Shown here in pieces: positions 51,604 to 60,298 of a DNA stretch of 60,302 nucleotides (within the stretch, counting starts at the first letter, position 1; every line of letters starts with the position of its first letter). The stretch is from Beijerinckiaceae bacterium. GTDB taxonomy: Bacteria; Pseudomonadota; Alphaproteobacteria; Rhizobiales; Beijerinckiaceae. The stretch lies in NCBI GenBank assembly GCA_947475995.1, contig CANJNI010000028.1, positions 1-60,302 on the forward strand. The letters are read 5' to 3'. The notes under the pieces are model-generated. The model made no database searches. It worked only from the letters and a program-made list of their open reading frames with translations, and was not told the origin of the DNA. The position numbers and the translations under genes are program-made.

Positions 51604-52803
51604 ATGGGTCAGCGCCATATCCCGCAGGACTTCGACCCGACGGGACCGGAGACATTCGATTCCGCTTTCGGGCTCTACGACGACCTGCGCAAACGCTGCC
51701 CGGTGGCACATACGGACGCGCTGGGCGGCTACTGGGCCCTGACCAAGTATCGCGATGTCGAACGCGCGGCGACGGAAAGCGACACGTTCATCACTTCAGT
51801 TCAGAACGTTGTTCCGAAGATCGCCTTCACGGGTCGCCGTCCGCCCCTGCACCTCGATCCGCCCGAGCATACGCCGTACCGCCGCGTGCTCAATCCGCTC
51901 TTTGTTCCCGAACGCATGCGCGCGCTGGAGCCTGTCATCCGGCGCATCGCGGCTGAATTGCTGGACCCCATGGTGGCGCGCGGGCATGGCGACATCTGCA
52001 AGGATTTCGGCGCGCATATGCCCGTGCGGGTGTTCGGCGAGTGGATGAACCTCCCGGAAGACCAGGTCGAGACCCTGCGGGTCGCGGGGGCCGATTTTGT
52101 TCATGCGGTCGAGGCCGCCGATTTTGAACTGATGAAGCCGACGAGCCTGCGGCTCTATGAACTGGCCCGCGAACTGATTGCGCGTCGCAAGCGCGAGCCC
52201 ATGGACCCCGCCGTCGACATCACTTCGGCCCTGCTGGCCGCGCGCATCGATGGCGAACCCCTGAATGACGAACTGGTGCTCGGCACGGTCCGTCAGGTTC
52301 TGGTGGTCGGCATTGTGGCGCCCAGCGTGGTGATCGGCAGCATCTGCGTGCATCTGTCGCGTCACCCCGAGCTGCAGCACAAACTGCGGAACGAGCCGGA
52401 ACTCATCCCGGCCGCCATTGAGGAATTTCTGCGGCTTTACACGCCGTATCGGGGCTTCGCCCGCACATCCCGGCACGATGTGGAATTCGGCGGGCGCTCC
52501 ATCCTGAAGGACGAAGCCATCGCGCTCGTTTACGCCTCGGCCAACCGCGACGAGGACATTTTCCCTGATCCGACGAGTTTCGTTCTCGACCGTCCCAATA
52601 TTCGCGACCACATGGCCTTCGGGCGCGGGCCTCACCAATGTGCGGGCATGAATCTCGCACGCCTCGAATTGCGCATCGCGCTGGAAGAGATCCTCGCCCG
52701 CACATCGCATTTCGAGGTGAACGGGGACATTCTGGTGGCGAAGATTCCCGAAATCGGCGCGCTGTCGGTGCCTCTGAAGATCGAAGCCGCGAAAGCCGCC
52801 TGA
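51604..52803 (+). CDS. cytochrome P450 with atypical I-helix
   Basis: This 399-aa soluble P450 has the heme loop FGRGPHQCAGMNLAR (Cys at 346), the ExxR motif EFLR (E274-R277) and the PDPTSFVLDRPN stretch of bacterial class I enzymes. The oxygen-activation motif (A/G)Gx(D/E)TT of the I-helix reads VVGIVAPSV (235-243), without the acid or the Thr. So proton delivery must differ, or the enzyme may do peroxide-driven or non-monooxygenase chemistry. The start is the ATG at 51604. No ferredoxin is adjacent. The substrate is unknown. Confidence 0.93.
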   Translation: MGQRHIPQDFDPTGPETFDSAFGLYDDLRKRCPVAHTDALGGYWALTKYRDVERAATESDTFITSVQNVVPKIAFTGRRPPLHLDPPEHTPYRRVLNPLFVPERMRALEPVIRRIAAELLDPMVARGHGDICKDFGAHMPVRVFGEWMNLPEDQVETLRVAGADFVHAVEAADFELMKPTSLRLYELARELIARRKREPMDPAVDITSALLAARIDGEPLNDELVLGTVRQVLVVGIVAPSVVIGSICVHLSRHPELQHKLRNEPELIPAAIEEFLRLYTPYRGFARTSRHDVEFGGRSILKDEAIALVYASANRDEDIFPDPTSFVLDRPNIRDHMAFGRGPHQCAGMNLARLELRIALEEILARTSHFEVNGDILVAKIPEIGALSVPLKIEAAKAA

Positions 52804-52934
52804 AGGTCTGCGAAGCGCTTTGTCGCTCCCTGTGCAAAGGCCTCTTTGGATCGCCGCGCCCCCAATTCCGATCGGCTGGAATGTGTAGCGTGTTGCATTG
52901 TGCCTGCTGGCGTCCCCTTGCCGGAGGCAACCGC

Positions 52935-53489
52935 ATGAGCAAATCCCCGCGTTTTCCTCCGATCGCGCCCGAGGAGCGCAGCGAGGCGCAGCGCAAGCTG
53001 GCCGAGGACATAGCCTCGGGGCCGCGCGGCGGCGTTCGCGGGCCCTTTCTGCCGCTCATGCATCACCCGGTGCTGGCCACGCATGTCCAGCAGATCGGCA
53101 GCTTCCTGCGCTACGGCACGAGCATCCCGCATCCGTTGGTCGAACTTGCCATTCTGGTGATTGCGCGGCGCTGGACCTGCCAGTTTGAATGGTATGCGCA
53201 CGCTCCGATCGGGTTGAAGGCGGGCCTGCCGCCGATTTTGGTGGATGAAATCGCGATGGGCATCAGGCCCGTCGGCATGGACGCCGATCAGGCGCTCATG
53301 TTCGACCTGACGTCCGAAATCATGCAGACAGGCAGGCTGGCGGATGAAGCTTTCGCGCGCGCTGCGCAACGCTTCGGCCGCGAAGGCGTCCTCGAAATCA
53401 TCGGGCTCTGCGGCTATTACTCGATGCTCGCCTTCGTGCTGAACGTCGCCGATGATCCTCTGCCGGACGGAGCGCCCGCGCCGCTTTAG
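52935..53489 (+). CDS. carboxymuconolactone decarboxylase-family protein
   Basis: This 184-aa protein has the CMD/AhpD-like helical segment WTCQFEWYAHAPIGLKAGLP near residues 78-97, with the Glu and His of the family, but only one Cys, not the CxxC of AhpD. Its role is probably metabolic, perhaps decarboxylation or redox defence; it cannot be fixed. GGAGG lies 7 nt before the chosen ATG. It follows the P450 gene by 131 bp on the same strand. Confidence 0.82.
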   Translation: MSKSPRFPPIAPEERSEAQRKLAEDIASGPRGGVRGPFLPLMHHPVLATHVQQIGSFLRYGTSIPHPLVELAILVIARRWTCQFEWYAHAPIGLKAGLPPILVDEIAMGIRPVGMDADQALMFDLTSEIMQTGRLADEAFARAAQRFGREGVLEIIGLCGYYSMLAFVLNVADDPLPDGAPAPL

Positions 53490-53490
53490 C

Positions 53491-53540
53491 CGCGCGAAGC
53501 CATCAGGATGCGCCGTCCAGCCTCCTGATGGCTTCGCGCG
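53491..53540. terminator. 18-bp perfect inverted repeat at a convergent gene junction
   Basis: CGCGCGAAGCCATCAGGA (53491-53508) and TCCTGATGGCTTCGCGCG (53523-53540) form a perfect 18-bp stem around a 14-nt loop. The right arm and the loop are the last codons of the minus-strand SBP gene (stop at 53503), and the left arm lies just after the plus-strand CMD gene. It probably acts as a bidirectional terminator or blocks antisense readthrough, though no U-tract follows. Confidence 0.8.
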
Positions 53541-54435
53541 CCAGCGACATGTCGGCAATCTCCCCGTATGGCAGGATCCTCGACTGCGCCCCCATGGCGA
53601 TATTGACCTCCTGCATATAGGTCAGGCGCGCTTCATCCAGCATCAGGTCAAGCGCATAGGGCTGGCGCTGCTGGTAGAATTCCCACTGCGCCTTTGCCTC
53701 TCCCGGATCGGCGTCAGGCAGCGCCGCCGCACGCGCTGCCGAGAATGTCTCCCAGGAGCCGGGCGAACAGATGAAGCGGAAAAGTCGCGCGGAAGCCAGC
53801 AGGGCCGCAACAATCAATTCGCGCTTTTCCTCGATCGCCTGCTGCGTCGCGTAAGATCCCTGATTGGGAAATTGCGGCAACTGGTCCCACAGATCGCCAT
53901 CCGCCAGCGCCCGAATGCCGAACTGTGATTGTTGGTGAACATTGTCCACCTCGCCGAGGCCCGCGTCCACGCGGCGCTCCACGACTGCCCGGAACACAGC
54001 TTCGCTGTTGCCGATATTCACGAAGGTAACGTTCCGGGGATCGACTCCGGACTTCATCAGGATGGCGGTCATCAACTGATGCGTCAGGGCGCCGCTGGAC
54101 CCGATCCCGATGCTGCGCCCCGCCAGATCTGCGACGCGAGTTACGTTCCGGTCGGAGGTGAAGACGCAATGCACTGCGCGCAAGTTCGCGCCGGCGATCA
54201 TCTTCAGTCTTTCGCCGCGCTCTATGGCGGCCAGCACAGGCCCGAAGCCGATCTGCAGCGCCACATCGACCTTGTCATCAAGGATCAATTGCAGTCCCTT
54301 CTGACCATCTGGAGCATGCAAATATTCGACATCGAGTCCGACGTCTTCCATGAGTCTCATGCGGCGGATGAGTTCCAGCAGGCTCATCTCGGCGGGGCCG
54401 CTGGCGTTCAGCACCCGAAGTCTTCCAATCGCCAT
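53503..54435 (-). CDS. NMT1/TauA-like solute-binding-fold protein without signal peptide
   Basis: This 310-aa protein has the NMT1/thiamine-aromatic sulfonate solute-binding fold: LRVLNASGPAEMSLLELIRR at the start, DVALQIGFGPVLAAIERGER near residue 57, and GRSIGIGSSGALTHQLMTAI near residue 106. The N-terminus (MAIGRLRVLN) shows no signal peptide or lipobox, so it should stay in the cytosol. It is the last gene of amidohydrolase - racemase-like - SBP on the minus strand, and its 3' end is part of a perfect hairpin. It may be an intracellular binding protein or enzyme; this is not certain. Confidence 0.82.
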   Translation of the reverse strand: MAIGRLRVLNASGPAEMSLLELIRRMRLMEDVGLDVEYLHAPDGQKGLQLILDDKVDVALQIGFGPVLAAIERGERLKMIAGANLRAVHCVFTSDRNVTRVADLAGRSIGIGSSGALTHQLMTAILMKSGVDPRNVTFVNIGNSEAVFRAVVERRVDAGLGEVDNVHQQSQFGIRALADGDLWDQLPQFPNQGSYATQQAIEEKRELIVAALLASARLFRFICSPGSWETFSAARAAALPDADPGEAKAQWEFYQQRQPYALDLMLDEARLTYMQEVNIAMGAQSRILPYGEIADMSLAREAIRRLDGAS

Positions 54436-54451
54436 TCTTGAACCTTCAATG

Positions 54452-55123
54452 TTAAGGCGATCCAGATGTCTGCTCGGCAATCGAGGCGGTCGCCGCGATC
54501 GAAGACCACACGGGAATCTTCAGCTCGTCCCGCAGGCGCGGCAGGATGTCATAGGTCGGCAGTTGCGAACAGGCGATGAAAAGCGCCTGCGCATCATGCT
54601 TGACTGTTCGCATGGCAAGATCGAACACGTTTTCCTGCGTGATGCGCCCCAGATGCTCGGTCGTGGCGCATTCGAAGCTGGCAAGATTGTCCACCTCTAT
54701 GTCGTATGCGGCGAAATAGTTTTTCAGGCACCCGTTGACCACGCGCACATAGGGACTGACGATGGTGACCTTCCGCAGGCCTTCTCGCCGGATGACATCC
54801 ACCATTGCCCCGGCCGTGCTGACAACAGGCGCATGCGTGGCAGCCTTCAGTCGCTCGACCATTTCGGCATTGCGTCTGGGTCCGCCGATGAAGCCCGCTG
54901 CCGTGCAGCCATAAAGCGTGATCGAAGGTTCGCTCGCCACGAAAGGCTCCACGGACCTGATCGTCGAGTCGCCATAGGCCGGAAGGTCTTCTTCCAGCAA
55001 TGTCCGTGGCGGGCGCGGGACTTTTGCCACCATCACGGGCGGCTCGCCGGGCCGCCATGCATTGATCTCCGGTTCCATGGTCGTATTGTTGATCGGAACG
55101 ACCAGAAGAGCCTTGCGGGTCAT
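54452..55123 (-). CDS. Asp/Glu racemase or maleate isomerase-family protein
   Basis: This 223-aa protein has the two-Cys fold of the Asp/Glu/hydantoin racemase superfamily: LYGCTAAGFIGG near residue 71 and LFIACSQLPTYDIL near residue 182, which supply the catalytic Cys pair. The family includes maleate cis-trans isomerases and arylmalonate decarboxylases. It lies 16 bp before the cytosolic SBP-like gene and 14 bp after the amidohydrolase gene, so these three act together. The start is the ATG at 55123. Confidence 0.85.
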   Translation of the reverse strand: MTRKALLVVPINNTTMEPEINAWRPGEPPVMVAKVPRPPRTLLEEDLPAYGDSTIRSVEPFVASEPSITLYGCTAAGFIGGPRRNAEMVERLKAATHAPVVSTAGAMVDVIRREGLRKVTIVSPYVRVVNGCLKNYFAAYDIEVDNLASFECATTEHLGRITQENVFDLAMRTVKHDAQALFIACSQLPTYDILPRLRDELKIPVWSSIAATASIAEQTSGSP

Positions 55124-55137
55124 GGACAATTCCCTGT

Positions 55138-55983
55138 TCAGGCTGGAACCAGAGACGGATAAAGCGACAAGGCCGTCGCGCAGAAAATCTGGCGTCGATC
55201 GGAATCCGAAAGCGAAGCCGCCGCCTTCCAGTTGATCTCCCACGCCTCGTGCAGCGTATGCCCGGACGAGGGATAGTTGGAGCCCCATGCGATCCGGTCT
55301 GCCCCGAACGCTTGCACGATCTTTGGCAGGAAATCGAAAGCTCGCGCCTGTTCGATTTCCATCACATTCACCGGCGTTATCTTCAGATAGAGATTTGGGT
55401 GTTCGGCAAGCGCAAAGAACGACGCCGCCTTCGCGTAAACCGGATGGTCGTCCATGGGCGGGCGCGACAAATGATCGAGGATGACCCGCACATGCGGGTA
55501 GCGCATCAGCATCATGCGCAGACGATCAATCGCCGTCCAGCTCATGGTAATGCAGACCGGAATGCCAAGCTCTCCTGCCGTTTCCCAGAATGGAAACGCA
55601 GCTTCTTCCGCAAACCATGTCGCCTGATCGGGCATCGTGCTGCCCTTGGTGAAAAGCCGCACGCCCGAGAGGCCACGCCTCACCCAGTATCTCATCTTGT
55701 CCGGCGCATCGGCCGCAACCGCGTCGATAGTGAAGACGCCGCCGAGCCTGTCCGGAAACGCCGCAACAGCGTCAGCCACATAAGAATTGTCGTAGCCGTA
55801 GCAGGTCGCTGCCTGCACCAGCACGGAGCGATCGACGCCTGTTTCATCCATCTCGGCGATCATCTGCTCGAACGTCATCGTATGTTCGGACGACCATTTC
55901 GACTGCGATCCGCCGAGTGGTGCGCGCGGATATTTGCCTGTGTCCGGCGAGATGATGTGCGGATGAATATCGACGAAATGCAT
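55138..55983 (-). CDS. amidohydrolase 2-family metal-dependent hydrolase
   Basis: This 281-aa TIM-barrel hydrolase starts MHFVDIHPHIISPD with the metal-binding HxH, has ILDHLSRPP near residue 180 and ends with WGSNYPSSGHTLHEAWE near residue 248. This family decarboxylates aromatic acids or hydrolyses lactones. The ATG at 55983 (MHFVDIHPH) fits the family; an upstream ATG at 56001 would add six residues. It is the first gene of the minus-strand trio and is divergent from the CoxG/TPP genes. Confidence 0.86.
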   Translation of the reverse strand: MHFVDIHPHIISPDTGKYPRAPLGGSQSKWSSEHTMTFEQMIAEMDETGVDRSVLVQAATCYGYDNSYVADAVAAFPDRLGGVFTIDAVAADAPDKMRYWVRRGLSGVRLFTKGSTMPDQATWFAEEAAFPFWETAGELGIPVCITMSWTAIDRLRMMLMRYPHVRVILDHLSRPPMDDHPVYAKAASFFALAEHPNLYLKITPVNVMEIEQARAFDFLPKIVQAFGADRIAWGSNYPSSGHTLHEAWEINWKAAASLSDSDRRQIFCATALSLYPSLVPA

Positions 55984-56201
55984 CGCTTTTCCATGCAGCA
56001 TTCTTGCGGAACATTGCGCTTCCGCTGATCCCTTGGCCAGATTGATCGCGGAAGGCTGCGAAACGGCCATTGAAAACGCGAAGGCCTCGATTGCTTCTGG
56101 CTAACAAAAGACCATTGCTGCCGTGAACTGATCTATGAATCGCATGGGACATGCCGCCAATAGTGCGGTCGGGTTTACGTCAGGCGTCAGGCTCCGCATT
56201 C

Positions 56202-56807
56202 ATGATCCGCATCAACGAGACGATCGACATTGCCGCGCCGCCCGATCGGATCTGGAGCATTCTTCACGACGCCGCTGCTGTTGCGGGCTGCATCCCGGGC
56301 GCATCGCTGACGGGCGAACTCGGACCTGGGCTTTATGAGGCCACCATCTCGATCAAGTTCGGTCCGACTGTGGCGCATTTTGCCGGCGAAGCGCGCGTCG
56401 AATATGATGAGACGACCCGCCAGTGCAAGGTGTCCGGCCGTGGCAACGACAGGCGCGGCTCCTCCCCGGCGTCCGGTTCGGGCACGATCAGTCTCTCCGG
56501 AAATGACGCCACACAACTCGCCATCAACGGCTCATTCGAAGTGTCGGGCCCTCTGGAGTCGTTTGTTGAAACCGGCGGTGTTTTTGTAGCGCGCGCGCTG
56601 CTGGCCCAGTTTGCGGCGAATATCGCCGAGCTTGTGACACGCAACACACAACCGGACGCCGAAGCGCACGCTACGCCGGAGCCGCCAATGCAGGCTGCAG
56701 CGCCCCGCACTTCCACAGCGCCCATCGCGGCTGGATCGTTGCTGCGAGCAGCCTTCCTGCAATGGCTGTCCGCCGCATTCAAATGGTTCGGGGGGAAACG
56801 CAAATGA
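56202..56807 (+). CDS. CoxG/SRPBCC-family membrane-tethered protein
   Basis: This 201-aa protein has the CoxG/SRPBCC domain (INETIDIAAPPDRIWSILHD, FGPTVAHFAGEARVEYDE, and FVETGGVFVARALLAQFAAN). An Ala/Pro-rich linker leads to an amphipathic C-terminal segment (LRAAFLQWLSAAFKWFGGKRK). CoxG-type proteins can anchor CO dehydrogenase to the membrane; here there is no Cox cluster, and a TPP enzyme follows with an ATGA overlap. It may anchor or chaperone that enzyme. The start is the ATG at 56202. Confidence 0.83.
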   Translation: MIRINETIDIAAPPDRIWSILHDAAAVAGCIPGASLTGELGPGLYEATISIKFGPTVAHFAGEARVEYDETTRQCKVSGRGNDRRGSSPASGSGTISLSGNDATQLAINGSFEVSGPLESFVETGGVFVARALLAQFAANIAELVTRNTQPDAEAHATPEPPMQAAAPRTSTAPIAAGSLLRAAFLQWLSAAFKWFGGKRK

Positions 56808-58474
56808 GCGACAAGCTGACCTATGAGGTGCTGGCCGAAGCCTTCATCGCCGAAGGCGTCGAGAAACATTTCAGCCTCTCGGGCGACGCCAACATGTATT
56901 TCTGTCATGCGCTGGCGCATCGCAACGTGGAGATGATCCACGCGCGGCACGAACATTGCGCGGTCGCAATGGCGGACGGCTATTATCGCGCCACCGGCAA
57001 GGTCGGCACTGCGTCGACGACATGTGGACCCGGCTTCACCCAGATTGCGACGGCGCTCACGATGGCGGCGCGCGGGAACATTCCGCTTGTTGTCTTCGCT
57101 GGCGACTCGCCCACCAACGCCTCCTTCCACGTACAATATCTCGATCCGGGTCCGCTGACCGCCACGACGGGCGCGCATTACATCAACATTCGCAATATGG
57201 ATCGGCTGCTGGATAATGTGCGCGAGGCGTTCTATGTGGCGCAGCACGAGCGCAAGCCGGTCGTTCTCAATGTCCCCGTGGACTTTCAGCGCAAGCCGTT
57301 TCCGCATCTGGTCAAGTATCGTCCGTCTTCGACCTTGCTGCCCGCTCCGCAACGGCTTCATCCCGATCCGCGCATGATCGACCTCGCAGTCGAGGAAATT
57401 CTCGCAGCGAAGAACCCGATCATTCTGGCGGGGCGCGGCGCGGCCTGGTCCGGAGCCACGCAGGATGTGATCGAACTTGGCGACCGTATCGGAGCGTTGT
57501 TCGCCACGAGTCTGCTGGGCAAGGACCAGTTCGACAACGTGCCGTTTTCGATCGGCACCGCAGGCGCTTTCGCCACCACGCGCGCGCGCGAATTGTGGGC
57601 CGAGGCGGATCTCGTCATCGGCGTCGGGGCGGGTCTTGGCCACTACACGACGGAAGGCGGATATCTCTTTCCGAACGCCAGGGTCGTGGCGATCGACACC
57701 AATCCGCGCGGCCTTTTCCAGGGCTTGCGGGTCGCGGACCTCCATATCAGGAGCGACGCAAGGGCCGCCGTTCAGGCCATCTTGCGCGAGCTCAGGAAGC
57801 GTAACCACACGCATCAGGGCGTCCGCACCAATGCGCTCGCGGGCGAACTTGCGACGATCATGAAGACGCCCGATCCGCAGAAGTTCCCGCCGCGCCCGAA
57901 CGTGGTCGATCCGCGCGAGGCGATCCGGGCGCTCGACGAAATGATCCCCAAGGATTGGGAGATCGTCACCGGCAGCGCGCATTTCTTCTCCATCGCCCTC
58001 ACGCATCTGTCGGGCCGCGACTGCCGCCGCTATCACGTCATCAACGATTTCGGCGCCATCGGCTCGGGCCTCGCGGACGCCATTGGCGTCGCGGCCGGCA
58101 AGGGCGACGGCAAGGTGCTGCTGATCGAAGGCGACGGCAGCATGATGATGCACATTCAGGAGCTTGAGACGATCGCCAGGCAAGGAATCAAGCTGCTCAT
58201 GTGCGTGATGAACGATGGCGGCTACGCATCGGAGGCGCACAAGTTCAAGGCGCAGGGAATGGATACGTCCGAAGCCATGCACGGTCGCGGCAATCTCGAA
58301 GGCGTGGCGAGGGCCTTCGGGCTTCGCGCCGCGACCGTTAAATCGCTGGCGGGATTGAAGACCCTCCTCGACGGCTATCAGGCAGGCAATGCGGGTGAGC
58401 TCTGGGACTTCCACGTCGATGAGGAAATCCCTTCGGCCCTGTTCCGGCGTGTTCATTTTGGACAGATCGTCTGA
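56804..58474 (+). CDS. thiamine diphosphate-dependent enzyme (benzoylformate decarboxylase/acetolactate synthase-like)
   Basis: This 556-aa protein has the full ThDP-enzyme order: an N-terminal PYR domain with the catalytic Glu in IHARHEHCAVAMADGYYRAT near residue 49, a central domain, and a C-terminal PP domain with the GDG...N motif (EGDGSMMMHIQELETIARQG, then MNDGGYASEA) near residues 441-475. It may decarboxylate or ligate 2-oxo acids; no FAD evidence is needed. The ATG overlaps the CoxG-like stop. The beta-propeller gene follows by 11 bp, so the three form an operon. Confidence 0.92.
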   Translation: MSDKLTYEVLAEAFIAEGVEKHFSLSGDANMYFCHALAHRNVEMIHARHEHCAVAMADGYYRATGKVGTASTTCGPGFTQIATALTMAARGNIPLVVFAGDSPTNASFHVQYLDPGPLTATTGAHYINIRNMDRLLDNVREAFYVAQHERKPVVLNVPVDFQRKPFPHLVKYRPSSTLLPAPQRLHPDPRMIDLAVEEILAAKNPIILAGRGAAWSGATQDVIELGDRIGALFATSLLGKDQFDNVPFSIGTAGAFATTRARELWAEADLVIGVGAGLGHYTTEGGYLFPNARVVAIDTNPRGLFQGLRVADLHIRSDARAAVQAILRELRKRNHTHQGVRTNALAGELATIMKTPDPQKFPPRPNVVDPREAIRALDEMIPKDWEIVTGSAHFFSIALTHLSGRDCRRYHVINDFGAIGSGLADAIGVAAGKGDGKVLLIEGDGSMMMHIQELETIARQGIKLLMCVMNDGGYASEAHKFKAQGMDTSEAMHGRGNLEGVARAFGLRAATVKSLAGLKTLLDGYQAGNAGELWDFHVDEEIPSALFRRVHFGQIV

Positions 58475-58485
58475 AGGAGATCGCC

Positions 58486-59511
58486 ATGACGACAGGCATG
58501 CTTTATGTCGGAACCGCCGGAACATCCCTGTGGTTCAGCGGCGACTTCGGGGAGACATGGGCGCGCCCCAACAGCAGTTCGGGCCTTTATCTGGAGTCGC
58601 GCATCTGGTCGATCACCAGTCACCCGGACGACAAGGACAAGCTGACAGTCGGCTCCGACATGGGCGTCTATCGCTGGAGCGAACAGGAACAGCGCTGGAC
58701 GCATCTGCCTTCGCCGATGGATGGCAAGCTTGTCTGGGCCATCACGCAGTCGCCCTGTAATCCGGATCATTTTGTCGCCGGAACCTGCCCGGCGCAGCTC
58801 TGGTATTCGCTCGACAATGCGAAGACATGGACGCAAGGCGCTGCGCCCGGCATGAAGGATTTCTCCGGAATCAACTCAGGTCCCACGCGCGTCACGCAGA
58901 TCCTGTTCGATCCGTTTGACAGGGACATGGTCTGGGCCACCGTCGAAATCGACAGCATCTACCAAAGCCGCGATGGCGGCCGCTCGTGGCGCAAGCTGGA
59001 ACAGGGGCTGATCTCCGGAGATGTTCACGGCATCGCCGTCGCCATGGGGCCGAACGGCAAGGAATTGCTCTGCACCACCAACAAGGGCCTGCATCGCAGC
59101 ACCAATGGCGGCGAGACCTGGGTGATGGAGGAACTCGACTATCCGTTCCAGTATTGCCGCGCCGTACATATGAGCGCTGACGCGAAGCAGATTTTCCTCA
59201 CCAACGGCAATGGTCCTCCGGGCTCGGGCGGACGGCTTCTGCGCAGCCGCGATCTGGGCCGTCACTGGGAAGACGTGAATCTCCCCGGGCCGCTGAACAG
59301 CACACCCTGGTGCGTCGCCACGAATCCGGCGGACCCGGACCTCATCTTTGCGGTCACCAATCTCGGGCAGCTTTTCCGCAGCAGGGACGGCGGAACCACG
59401 TGGATCAAGCTGCGTCGCGAATTCGGCGAAGTGCGTTCCCTGCACTGGCGGGATGTGCCAGCGCCTGAACGGCTCGTGGAAGCGTGGATGCGCGACGGAC
59501 GTCCCTGGTGA
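58486..59511 (+). CDS. six-Asp-box (BNR) beta-propeller protein
   Basis: This 341-aa protein has repeated Asp-box motifs SxDxGxTW: FSGDFGETW, SLDNAKTW, SRDGGRSW, STNGGETW, SRDLGRHW and SRDGGTTW, giving a likely six- or seven-bladed propeller of the sialidase/VPS10/YCF48 kind. There is no signal peptide, so it is probably cytosolic. It follows the TPP gene by 11 bp with AAGGAG before the start. The ligand and job are unknown; it may bind the TPP enzyme or its substrate. Confidence 0.84.
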   Translation: MTTGMLYVGTAGTSLWFSGDFGETWARPNSSSGLYLESRIWSITSHPDDKDKLTVGSDMGVYRWSEQEQRWTHLPSPMDGKLVWAITQSPCNPDHFVAGTCPAQLWYSLDNAKTWTQGAAPGMKDFSGINSGPTRVTQILFDPFDRDMVWATVEIDSIYQSRDGGRSWRKLEQGLISGDVHGIAVAMGPNGKELLCTTNKGLHRSTNGGETWVMEELDYPFQYCRAVHMSADAKQIFLTNGNGPPGSGGRLLRSRDLGRHWEDVNLPGPLNSTPWCVATNPADPDLIFAVTNLGQLFRSRDGGTTWIKLRREFGEVRSLHWRDVPAPERLVEAWMRDGRPW

Positions 59512-59577
59512 TCGCCGTGGCGCGCCCGGAACGTTCCGGGCCCTGACGGCATTTCTCCGCAAGCCGGAGGATGAGTG

Positions 59578-59949
59578 ATGTCGGGACGTTTAATCACCGC
59601 ACTGATCATTATGAGCGGCCTCGCCATACCGGCTCATGCGCAAAGGGGCGGGCAGGGGCCCGGCAAGTTCGACGGCCGTTGGTCGGTTCTGGTGATCACC
59701 GAGAAAGGTCCCTGCGATCAGGCCTATCGGTGGAACATCGGCGTTGCAGGCGGCCACATCACCGATCTTGAGGACAATGTGGCGAGCGCCAGTGGACGCA
59801 TCGAACCCTCCGGTCGCGTCAGCGTAAGACTTGTGCGCGGCTCCGACGTGCTCACCGCTGTCGGCGCGATCCGTCAGGAAGCCGGACGCGGCACGTGGCA
59901 ATCGCCGAGCCGCCAGTGCTCCGGCCGCTGGGAAGCGGAGAAGCGGTAG
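59578..59949 (+). CDS. small secreted protein of unknown function
   Basis: This 123-aa protein has a signal peptide (GRLITALIIMSGLAIPAHA, cleaved before QRGGQGPG) and a small domain GKFDGRWSVLVITEKGPCDQ ending RGTWQSPSRQCSGRWEAEKR, with two Cys (PCDQ, RQCSG) that may form a disulfide. GGAGG lies 7 nt before the ATG at 59578; a GTG one codon earlier is also possible. I do not recognise a family with certainty; similar short periplasmic proteins with a GxWxVxI start exist in alphaproteobacteria. Confidence 0.7.
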   Translation: MSGRLITALIIMSGLAIPAHAQRGGQGPGKFDGRWSVLVITEKGPCDQAYRWNIGVAGGHITDLEDNVASASGRIEPSGRVSVRLVRGSDVLTAVGAIRQEAGRGTWQSPSRQCSGRWEAEKR

Positions 59950-60298
59950 TCGCCGCCATTTCCTGCGCCCGCCAAACCCGCGTTCTGCAGAGCTCCCGGG
60001 CGACCGGGGCGTCGAGATCGCCCGGCTCGCTGTGCGGGGCGCGACACTTCGATTAATGCTCTTCCCAAGCTTCGCTGTAATTCCTGTTGCGACCAAGTAT
60101 AATTCGTTTATACGGATTAACCCGCAGGGTTTAAATCGACTTAATGTTTGTTTATTAACATAACAGGTTAAGCGTTATGCTTTATACTTGCATCATGTCA
60201 GCAAGTTGTTGCAAATTCTAATCAATTGCCGCAAGTTCTTTTCATGCAGAACGACACGAACACTTCTGCACAAAGCGGCAACTCAAGGAGGTCACCCT
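59950..60298. promoter_or_regulatory. AT-rich leader before the last gene
   Basis: No gene is seen. The first part holds an 8-bp stem (CCGGGCGA/TCGCCCGG, 59996-60025) that may end the previous transcript. From about 60090 the sequence becomes clearly AT-rich (TTTATACGGATTAACC, TTGTTTATTAACATAAC), unlike the rest of the window, so it probably holds the promoter of the gene that starts at 60299. AAGGAGG at 60285-60291 is its ribosome binding site. Confidence 0.6.
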
